A stretch of DNA of 64,000 nt, taken from NCBI GenBank assembly GCA_963691655.1, contig OY829326.1, forward strand, positions 70,735,235 to 70,799,234, written 5' to 3'. The notes beneath the pieces were generated by a model that saw only the letters and a list, made by a program, of their open reading frames with translations, did not search any database and was not told where the DNA came from. Each line of letters opens with the position of its first letter. The stretch's first letter is position 1. Source of the stretch: Toxonevra muliebris. Taxonomy: Eukaryota; Arthropoda; Insecta; Diptera; Pallopteridae. Positions 55,451 to 64,000 of this stretch are shown here, piece by piece. Both the position numbers and the translations under genes were made by a program.

Positions 55451-58300
55451 AATTTTTATTAAATGTTAATAACAAAAAATATTTTGTTAATGAATAAAAA
55501 CGTTAATGAAATTTCTGTTAACATAGAGTTTTTTTTCATTTAATGTTAACTACTTCAGAAGTAATTTGAGTTTACTTGCGAACTTGTTTCATCTCATGGT
55601 GATAACCATGGCCTATTACGCAAAATGCCCAGGTTTATTGCTCGGTACGGTTAAAAATCAGAAACTGAAAATAAATTTTTCTGACAACAGCATCTAGCAA
55701 AGTGAAAAAATAGAAAAGTTCTTATCTTCGCCGTTCTAGGTCCTTTCCATTCGTGTACTCACACAAATTGAATGAATGCGAGAACCACAGATTGGATCCT
55801 GCATTAGCTGTTGTGCCAAAAAGTAATGTTTCCAATTCATTACCTAGAATAATGAATGTAATTGTAATTTATAGAATTGATTGAAATTGAATTTACCAAA
55901 TTTTGCCATCCACGGTAGCCAAACTTACTGGTTTTGTCAGTACATCTACTGGTTTTTTAGAGTTATTTTTAAAAATACTGTTTTTTTTTCAAAATTTTGA
56001 TATCAGTATAAAAATATTTTCTGCTTTAATTTGTCACCGATTTTGCACTTTTATATATTTATAATATTTGTTCTATTTGTATGTACAAGTAATCTGTTTT
56101 TTTTTAATGAATTTTTTTTTCAGAGTTCTTTATAAAAACGTATATAAAATTAAAAGAGTGGAAAAATAGAGAATAAAGTTTTTATTTAAGTGGATAGAAA
56201 AAGTTTACAGTTTTTCAATTTCCTGAAAAATAACTTTCAGTTTGATGTTTAGTTTTTAGAGGAAGGGAAGAAATACACTTGCTCTATTGGCAGAGCATAT
56301 TATAAAAAATAGTTTAATATGAAATGCAAAGAGCTCTGAACATTTTTAAAACCGCAAAGAAATCATAAGTACAACACTAAAGAGTGATTGCATTATTTTG
56401 TTAACGAACGCATAAATACTGCAAAATTATTTGGTAGTAAATGCATAAAATGCTGTACTTTTATTGTACTAATGCTTTAGTTAAAAATTCTGGCTACCCA
56501 AAATGCATCATTGAGTCAATGGTACAGATTAACTGGCTTACGTGTATTCTATGTAGACAACTTTAATTTTCTCTTTATTTTACACTTTAATTCTTTGGTG
56601 GGAGAGATTTTTATGTTTGCCCGGCTGTTATTGTAATAAACTATAATCAGAAATGGGTTAAGTAAACACGAGGACGACATGGGGCAACTGTACCCTAATT
56701 CACTTTATACCTAACGTTTGTATGCAAGCTGTTTACCATGTAAATTTTCCGGTTGTCTGGTTAACGCCACTATAAATGAAAAGTAAAGAAACAAAAACTA
56801 TAACTGCATAACAAGAATAACTAGAGCACTTATAACCGCCAGCTGCAGTATGATAGTTTAGCATAATTACATTATTGTCATTGTTGCGTTATATTTCTTA
56901 ATTTAACGCGCGTGGCAGGTAAAAGAAAACACGATATAAAACAAAATAAACAAATACAAAGAACTTCAAAAGGGTAGAGCAATTAAATAAATTCTACTAT
57001 ACTATTCAAATGTATATACCACACCAAATTATTGTAGTTTACTTTTAAAATGTTTACTTTTCAAAAGCATCCCTTTTTTTCTTCTTCTTCTTCATTTTCC
57101 AAACATACAATTACTACTGTTGACACTCATTAGAGTCACTCTGGCATATTTTTGTGTCCATTTCTTTAATACACATCAACTTTGTCATACAAAAAAGTCA
57201 AGCTAGAAGAAGCAGGCAAGGATACAATAAAATGTGATGTAAAAAAAGGAATGTATGTCCTGCAAAAAAAAAAAAATAAGAAAAATTAAAAAAAAAGTTC
57301 TTTGTAAAAAAGAAAAACCAAACAAAACAAATACATAACTACATAGTAACTGAAAGTTGTGGAAAACTAAAAAAAAAGATGTGGGCATGAAGAAAGCATG
57401 TAAAAGAATGGCATCGGAAACGGAAGTCGTGTCTTTTTATGCATGAATGTGGCATAAATATTTAATGGTGCGCAAATTTTGATTGTTTTACTTTCTCTTT
57501 GGGTTATTTCATTTTATATATATTTTTTTTTTTTGCTTTTTTGTTTGCATTTTTTCTTTTTTGTTTGCCATTTTCTTTTAGTTTTGTATAAATTCGTGCG
57601 TAGAAGTATAAAAATTATTGTTTTACTTCATACTTAACATAAAATACACTCATTTGTTTAAATGCTGAAACGTCTAGGTAGCAAAATTTTCTTTAAGATA
57701 AATTTCTACTATTCACATATTTCTGGGTTTTATGCTGCGAATATTTTTGGATATAATTTCAAAGTAAAACCGACAAATTGAAAGCAATTTATCTGCAATT
57801 TACTATAATTTGTAATATTACAAAATATTCAAGCGAATTATGAAACAATAAAAAGAAAAGATTGATTGAAACTACAGCATTAAGTCTTGTGGAGAATGAA
57901 TAAAAAGTGTAGAATAAATCAGAAAAAATCAACTACTATGAATTAAATTAAAAATCCCATATTCTGAATTTTATTCTATATATAGAAATATGTTAAGAAT
58001 TAATTACAAATTTTAGTTTACAAAATAAAGTAATTTGCCAATTTAAACTGTTTTTAATTTATTTTCACTGGCCGAAGACCATAGCAGTCAGTGCCACTGC
58101 ATAATAGTTTATATGTACAATTATATTATATGTATAAACTTTTAAAATAATAATAATAATTTATTTTCAACGGAAAAAATGATAGGAAAAGATGAAAAAC
58201 CATGATAGCCGGTAAATTTAACATGTCAGCTTTTTTTGATAAGTAGGGGTAAATACAAGATGTTTGACATCATTCTTTTTTCTTTTTTTTTAAACGTACT
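55451..58300. other. Non-coding, no gene seen
   Basis: AT-rich with A and T homopolymers (57265-57277, 57524-57536). The frame 57203-57388 (minus) is phenylalanine-rich low complexity. Nothing recognised. Confidence 0.6.
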
Positions 58301-58311
58301 TTACTAACTTT

Positions 58312-58625
58312 GAGACGACTTCGATAGCCTAGTGGATAGTGCACTAGACTTTCATCTGGGAGGTTCGGGTTCGATTCCCGTCTTCGTCTGGTGGTTAATT
58401 TTCATTACTTTCTTATATTCGCTATCAATATGAAGTGTATGAGAATTATAAGATAGTGTACAAGTACACACATTGGTTGGTAACGGCAAAACCACCAAGC
58501 CGATAAAAAATTGCCACACCGCCGTTCGGAATCGGCGTTAAACTGTAGGTCCAACTATGTGGTATCACAATGGGCCGTTCAGTCCTAAGTGTGTCTCTCG
58601 ACAGCCACTCCAACCTAACCTAACC
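58312..58625 (+). mobile_element. tRNA-derived SINE, best-preserved copy
   Basis: 314 bp with an 11-bp duplication ttactaacttt on both sides (58301-58311 and 58626-58636). The head (about 58315-58390) is tRNA-like, with an A box and a B box and the triplet ttc at the anticodon position (58351-58353) in the context gactttcatc, which resembles tRNA-Glu(UUC). The body contains ccgccgttcggaatcggcg. The tail has ggtatcacaatgggccgttc (58561-58580) and ends cactccaacctaacctaacc. It is transcribed by RNA polymerase III in such families and depends on a LINE for reverse transcription. Confidence 0.93.
58325..58379 (+). promoter_or_regulatory. Pol III type-2 internal promoter (A and B boxes)
   Basis: The A box tagcctagtgg (58325-58335) and the B box gggttcgattccc (58367-58379) match the tRNA-type consensus and are 31 bp apart, as in tRNA genes. 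They lie inside the SINE head. Confidence 0.8.
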
Positions 58626-58803
58626 TTACTAACTTTAAATGAAAAAATTTCCCAAAAAATGTTAATGGCTAAATTAAAAATAGCCTCAATATAATTAAGT
58701 AAATAAAAGTAAATACTGACCTGAACCTATCATTTCCTCATTTCACATTATTTCTTCATAATCTGTTATGAAAATAGAGTGAGTCATGTCATTTGTTGTG
58801 ATA

Positions 58804-58989
58804 TTTAGTTCATTAGTACGAAAAAAATGGGGCAAATGTTTGCTCCTCGTAAAATGACCAGCCATGATTGTAGTTAACTATTAAAATGAAAGTACAACGA
58901 TTTTGGTCATGCATTTTTTCGCCTTTTCGTTTTACAGAAAAGTAGCTAAGGCAACATTTACCCCAATTCCTTCGTACTGATGGACTAAT
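58804..58989. mobile_element. MITE, ~185 bp, ~36-bp inverted ends
   Basis: The left arm (58804-58841: tttagttcattagtacgaa...tggggcaaatgtt) and the right arm (58953-58988: aacatttaccccaatt...ttcgtactgatggactaa) are inverted with a few mismatches. The target duplication is not clear. No coding potential. Confidence 0.75.
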
Positions 58990-59309
58990 AATGACCGGAC
59001 ATTGAGAAAACTGCCTTTAAACTATACGGAAATTTTATGTTTTTTAGAGTTTGAAGGAAAATTCGCGTGAATTTTTTACAACTGCTCTTTCATAGTTTAA
59101 ATATGAATACTTTTACTTACATAATACCATTGAGGCCATTTTTCATTTATTTTTTAGGTTTTTTTTTTTTTAATTTTGAGGCATTTATATTTATGTATTT
59201 TAATCCCAATTTCGGGGCTATTTTTCATTTTCAATTTGGGACCAGTTTTAGTTGGGACAAAATTTCACGGAGCCTGCACACTCACTTACTGAACTGGAAA
59301 AAAACAAAA

Positions 59310-59810
59310 TGAGTGGTGGCATTCGCGATCGATGATGTGTAAACATCAGTGTTTAACTGCGTATATACTTTTAATTGATATTTATTTTTTTGCTTCATTT
59401 AATTACTTATGTACTTAGTCTATGAATATAAAGTTCTTACCGACTAATTAAAAGAGATTTAAAGGCAAAACATTAAATTTGTTAGAAGTAATTTAGGATA
59501 ATTCAGAATTATTTGTTCATTTGCAGTCTTATAGCTGCATGTTTGTTGGTCATCATTATACCATTGTTTTCGTTTCTTAAATGAAGAATTTGGAATATTA
59601 TTACATTAAATTAATTATTTTACAGAAACTTTTTACGTATTTACTTACATGTTTAAACTTTTTTTCTTTTCGCGGTTGTTAAGCAAAATTTCTAACGCGG
59701 CGATGTGGAAAATTTGGCAGATATTTTATTGTATAAAAGATTTTTTTTTTATTATTAAAAAATAACCCTAAAAGTATGCAGTGTTATTATTATTCTGATA
59801 TTTGGTAAAA
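59310..59810 (-). repeat. Second copy of the 12-kb repeat
   Basis: The reverse complement matches 11977-12478 block by block (see that entry). The pair lies in opposite orientation about 47 kb apart. Confidence 0.7.
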
Positions 59811-60522
59811 GGCGTATAAATATGCAATGCGGGCGTTTTTGCTTAAATGCATTTTTTTAATTAGCAAAGTGAATGAACTCAAGAATCAAAATATTGGTCA
59901 TCGTTATTTATTTTTCACTTCCTCGACCGAAGCAAGTAGTAATCAGAAGGAGCCAAGTCTGATGAATACAGCGGATATCTCATTTGATGTTTTCCAAAAA
60001 GTTTTTAACTTAATGTGTAACATGGGACCGAGCATTGTCATGTAGAAAAATGTCCTTGGACATATTCTGATCGTTTTTCCTTCAATGGTCGGTTCGCTTT
60101 GACCAGCTGTTGTCACTATCGTTCAGCAGTAATCGTTTTGTAAGGTTTTAGCAGTTCATCGTAGACAGCTCCCATTTTCGAATTTTTTCGATAGTCTTCC
60201 ACGATCTTTGTTGCTGACATTAAAATCATCACTTTTAAATCTTTTAAATCATCATTGACGAGTGTTTTGCCTGGGTTCTGTTCAGCATAAGTCTCTACTA
60301 GCAGCCGATTTTTTCAAATGAAAGAAGGTTTTTAAACTCCCCTTCAAAACTTCTTTTTCTGATACAAAATTCGACATTTTTTAAGCGAAAAAAAAATATT
60401 TTGCTTTGTACAATCACAACCTATGACATACTGGATCTTATTGACAAATGTCAATAATTATCCTCGACACAAACCATACATCATAATAGCTATGCCATCT
60501 GCACTTAAAACCGCATTTCACC
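59811..60522 (-). pseudogene. Internally deleted, degenerate mariner (second copy)
   Basis: On the minus strand: MSNF at about 60380, HLKKSAA-like text, then a deletion joining to a YDELLKP-like block (about 60165-60145). Next come KEKRSEYVQ near 60085-60060, LHDNARSHV near 60050-60010, and further decayed sequence to the terminal gcccgcattgcatatttatacgcc near 59811-59835. The 5' end near 60518 reads (minus) ataggtgaaatgcggttttaag, inverted relative to the 3' terminus with a nine-base difference. It has the same deletion pattern as 11285-11976, so both descend from one defective ancestor or one duplication. Confidence 0.78.
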
Positions 60523-60792
60523 TATTATGTAATTACAGTGGCTGCCAAACTATAAATACTTTAAATAAAGCGATATAGTGGCTGTCAAACTTTCTTACCA
60601 CCCTGTGAAGTGCAAAAATTCCAATTCGAAAGTAAGCTGCTTATTAGTTATTATTTTGCATGTAAATAAAGTAGTTGAGGGCCATAGTTAGGGCGGCAGG
60701 GTTGATAGCCCCTTTATATTATTGTTATTCATATCAAACTTCACTATTATTTTGATTCGAATAAATGGAATATCTCTTTTCTTTTTTTTTAA

Positions 60793-61060
60793 CCCTGGAA
60801 GGACATGCTTCGTTGAATCGACGGCGCATGTTTACGTTTTCCAATTTTTCTTTCTAAGTAAGTGTTGGTAAACATTTAATTTGTGATTAAATGTTATTAA
60901 AAAAATATCGATTGTTGTTTTTCAATATGATAAAATAACCAAATAATGGGAAACAATCCACTTTTAAGGTATAGATCAGTATGACCAATTTGAACAATGC
61001 CGCCGTCGTTTCGACGAAGCATGACCTTTACGTACAAAAAATAAGCATGTATTTTCAGGG
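60793..61060. mobile_element. piggyBac-like MITE, 268 bp
   Basis: The left end ccctggaaggacatgcttcg and the right end cagggttaa-side (...gcatgtattttcaggg) are inverted. TTAA occurs at 60789-60792 and 61061-61064. Further in, ggacatgcttcgttgaatcg (left) and ggtcatgcttcgtcgaaacg (right, reverse strand) form a second, subterminal inverted repeat. No coding potential; a minus-strand frame across it is spurious. Confidence 0.85.
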
Positions 61061-61064
61061 TTAA

Positions 61065-62462
61065 AGAACCCCCCAAAATACTTCGTTGGCTGTAGCATTG
61101 CTTACAATGACCTTGTAGTGTAATTTTATATATAAATAAAAAAATACAGCGAGCTTTTAGGGATGAGATGAAATAATCTGTCATTTCACTCCGATATACA
61201 ATTTGAGAAGATATGGTATTACTAATAGAAATTTTTGTTGGGTTTAAGGAGGAGCATATCAGTTTCGTAAATTTTAATAAATGAAATGAAATTAAAAAAC
61301 ACCAGAAAATTCAATTTAAATGCACAATTCCCATGCATACCAAAAAGAAGAAAAATATTGATTACTGCAGGCAAAATTGGAAATAAAAACTCATTTCATT
61401 TACAAAGATAAAGAAACATGAAATATTGCAACTGCAAAACATTTACCAAAATCATCAGAAACAAAAAAAAAAATCACTCCCCCCATTTGGAGCGTGGGTA
61501 TATGTAGTAGGTGTGGGTGTTTATGATGCGTTAAAGCAGAGCAAAACCATATGAAAAGAAGGTAAAAACTATGAATCAAAGAAAAAAGAATATTCGAAGC
61601 CAAGAATCACGATTTTGGTGGTAATAGCAATAAATACAAACCTACATACAAATGAAGAAGACCGCCTCAGATTACGACCAAAAACTTAGCAACAAAAATT
61701 CTATAGAATTTCAATCCTTTGTATGAGCAGTAGAATTTCATATTTATAAAAATTTTTATGTGGTCAATAAAAAATATACGAAATCGGTAAGAACTAAAAA
61801 GAGCCAGTAAAAGTAGCAATTCAAACAAAAAAGGATTCAATATTAAACTGTGAAAACTCAGCAGAAAGTTAAGTAGTAACAGCACTAAAGAAATTTGAAT
61901 AAATTTTATGCTTATATTTAGAAGTAAAACTGGCCACACACAAGTCAAACAACTCTTAAGACAGCAACACTGTTGTGCTTTTTCTCTCCTTTTTCTTTTC
62001 TTCTTCCTCTATGTCTGCAATAATATTAAAGTGTGTGCTTGAAATGAAAATGTAAAGCAGCCAGGAAAACAATTTTCCAAATTGAAATTGAAATGATTTT
62101 CAAGAAATTAACTCAAACGATTTTCAATTTTCACATTTGGAAGTCGATAAAGTTCTTCATGCATCAGTATACCTAGCGCAAGTCGAAGTTGATAGACTTA
62201 AGTTACTGACTGCTGTTGGCTATTGGCAATTGGCTGTTGGCTGCTGTCTGTTGCTACTATTACAAAGTAAAATGGATTTGTAGTTAAGTGCTATTTGATG
62301 TGCATTCAACATAAAACTTAAGTTGAAGAAGATGTATGGAACTATATGGCAAAAATGCAACAATATTCTTAGTAAAAATGCAAAAATACATATATTTCTA
62401 GACGTGGTTGAGAATATCAGAAATCGGTACAGGGTTGGAATCACCAATCCTGAATTCTATTT
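61065..62462. other. Non-coding, no gene seen
   Basis: A-rich. Short ttggc/ctgttgg repeats at 62214-62248. Frames here have no recognised domain. Confidence 0.6.
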
Positions 62463-63254
62463 CAGCGTTTCCAAGTATGTTTTTACTTGCCTTGCAACAT
62501 GCGGCCGAGCATTGTCGTGCTGAAGAATAACTTCGTCGTGTCTATTCTCATATTCTGGCCTCTTATCCTTTAATGCTTGGCTCAAACGCATCAATTGTAG
62601 TCGATAGCGGTCGCCAGTGATCGTTTCATTCGGTTTAAACAGCTCATAATACACGACACCTTTCATATCCCACCAAATACACAGCATGAGCTTGGATCCA
62701 TGGATGTTCGGCTTTGCCGTTGATGTTGATGCATGTCCGGGCGGTCCCCATGATTTTTTACGCTTTGGGCTATCGTAACGTATCCACTTTTCATAGCCAG
62801 TCACAATACGATGCAGGAAACCCTTTCTTTTGTGTCATTCAATCAGCAGTTTACATGTGAAAAATCGTCGTTCGACGTCTCTCGGCTTCAATTCGTACGG
62901 CACCAAATTTCCTTGCTTTTGAATCATTCCCAATGCTTTTAATCGTTTAGAAATGGTTGATTGATCAACTCCTAAAGATTCTGCAAGTTCTTGTTGCGTT
63001 TGACATGAATCTTCTTCGAGTAATGCTTTCAATTCTTCATCTTCGAACTTTTCGGGCCGCCTGAACGTTCCCTGTCTTCAACATCAAAATCATCAATTTT
63101 GAAACGGGCATACCACACCTGAAACATTCTAACGTCTATAGTCAGGATAAGCTTCAGTGAGTAAACGATGTGCTTCAGTTGCGTTTCTCTTTAAATGGAA
63201 GAAGCAAATTAAAACTTCCCGCAAATGTTGTTTTGTTGGCATGAAATTCGACAT
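62463..63254 (-). pseudogene. Mariner transposase, first Asp replaced by Tyr, truncated
   Basis: Starts MSNFMPTKQHLREVLICFFH (63254 downward), with damage near 63130 around the Y-R-R-x-N-V region. It resumes EDEELKALLEEDSCQTQQEL then AESLGVDQSTISKRLKAL, a well-preserved helix-turn-helix, and FFTCKLLIE before a TGA stop (62835-62837; CGA in the other copy). The catalytic part reads HRIVTGYEKW (first Asp position is Tyr, codon 62793-62795), then HDNARPHV with the second Asp. The third-Asp motif is lost by truncation. It retains linker sequence missing from the first copy, so neither copy derives from the other. Confidence 0.92.
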
Positions 63255-63418
63255 TTTCAGCTATAGTAAAACACTTTTGTAAAATTATGAAAATTATTTG
63301 ACAGATCAATTCTTATAGTATTTTTGGCGCTCTTCGAGATAGAATAGCTGTCAATGTCAAAAAAATGGCGCGTATGATAGATAGTCACAATTACGTGTTT
63401 ATATATTCATACTTCCAA
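62463..63418 (-). mobile_element. Mauritiana-type mariner, second copy, 3'-truncated
   Basis: The left terminal repeat (27 bp, 63392-63418, ending ttccaa on the plus strand) is flanked by TA (63419-63420). It matches the element at 21821-23381 up to about 62463, where homology stops abruptly after the codons for K-T-Y-L-E-T-L-K. The right end with its terminal repeat is missing. Confidence 0.92.
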
Positions 63419-63590
63419 TAGTTTCTGAAGAGCCTACTAAGTATGTTATTCATTTTTATACTTAAAAGAGTTAATGAAAAAGATACGAAAAAATTAAATT
63501 GTGAAAAAAATTTAAATGCATATCACTGAAAATGATTTTACGTTAATTTCTCTCACTCTCTCTCTTCCCCTTTCTCTGTTCTATCCCGCA

Positions 63591-63893
63591 GGTTAGGTTA
63601 GGTTAGAGTGGCTGTCTAGAGAGACACTTAGGCCTGAACGGTCCATTGTGATACCACATAGTTGGACCGATTGCGAATTTCGATGTGGCAATTTTTTATC
63701 AGCTTGTTGGGTTTTTCATTAGCAACCAAACCAAGATGTGTACTTGTACACTTTCTTATAAATTTCATACACTTCATATCGATAGTGAATATAAGAAAGT
63801 TTTGACAATTAACTACCAAATCAAGACGGGAATCGAACCCGAACCTCCCGGATAAAAGTCTAGTGAACTACCCAATAGACAATCAATGTCGTC
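63591..63893 (-). mobile_element. tRNA-derived SINE, diverged copy
   Basis: Same layout as 58312-58625 on the minus strand: ggttaggttagg tail end at 63591, ccattgtgataccac at about 63640-63656, B box region at about 63825-63842 (reverse of gggttcgattccc), head near 63893. A short interior part (the ccgttcggaatcgg stretch) is reduced. ttctatccc occurs near both ends (63579-63587 and 63900-63908) and may be the decayed target duplication. Confidence 0.88.
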
Positions 63894-64000
63894 TAATCAT
63901 TCTATCCCTTACACATGAAATCATTTTTCAACATAGAAATCTCTCCATAAACATTACCTCCCTGACCATGACAATGAACGATGCTATTTCCCACTGATAT
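63894..64000. other. Non-coding, no gene seen
   Basis: Short flank to the window end; nothing recognised. Confidence 0.5.

Noticed and set aside
54516..55475. Minus-strand open frames of 73-136 codons
   Set aside because: Antisense shadows of the DD37E transposase relic; no recognisable domain.
58315..58390. tRNA-Glu-like gene (and the matching heads at 22179, 63893)
   Set aside because: A and B boxes are good, but the acceptor and anticodon stems do not pair well and each lies at the head of a 300-bp repeat with target duplications. It is a SINE head, not a functional tRNA gene.

Overview
This is an AT-rich, intron- or intergenic-like stretch of a fly genome. I find no host protein-coding gene, rRNA gene or free-standing tRNA gene. 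The transposon set points to Diptera: mauritiana-type mariner, DD37E Tc1/mariner (ITmD37E-like), RNase H-bearing LINEs of the R1/LOA/I group, piggyBac-like and hAT-like MITEs, and a gypsy-type solo LTR. The GTT/CAA triplet runs and CA/GA microsatellites resemble the non-coding DNA of schizophoran flies. A tephritid-like fly is my guess, but the sequence does not prove it.

Layout. 1-10 kb: a perfect 42-bp palindrome, a 1.1-kb element with an 8-bp target-site duplication (TSD) at 2810-3937, LINE relics at 2150-2240 and 5095-6960, a SINE at 7170-7444, and a MITE plus LINE tail at 9400-10060. 11-24 kb: a degenerate mariner inside a longer repeat (11285-12478), an RNase H LINE relic (15640-16460), a mariner-superfamily relic and second SINE family (18755-19690), a strong hairpin (20094-20161), and a structurally complete mariner (21821-23381) interrupted by a SINE (21870-22179). 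28-37 kb: Tc1 relic, piggyBac-like MITEs, solo LTR (30921-31667), a pogo-like MITE and another LINE tail. 39-45 kb: a CR1-like LINE tail, the best coding sequence of the window (a 5'-truncated LINE, 40311-43262, with one 941-codon open frame for reverse transcriptase plus RNase H), then adjacent hAT-like and TA-flanked MITEs. 47-55 kb: two more 8-bp-TSD elements, two ITmD37E relics and a minisatellite. 58-64 kb: a well-preserved SINE, a second copy of the mariner-bearing repeat, a piggyBac-like MITE, a second truncated mariner and another SINE. The remainder looks unique and non-coding.

How the elements relate. The tRNA-derived SINE (four copies) and several RNase H LINE relics share a 3' tail motif (ATCACAAtgg ... 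agTCCAACCTAACC), the mark of a SINE mobilised by a LINE through a shared 3' end. The two mauritiana-type mariner copies both lack the first catalytic aspartate (Tyr in one, Cys in the other), so this lineage was probably already non-autonomous before it amplified. Insertion order can be read from nesting: SINE into mariner, and DD37E relic plus hairpin inside an hAT-like element.

Limits: boundaries were read by eye, family names rest on recognised motifs and TSD length, and no similarity search was run.
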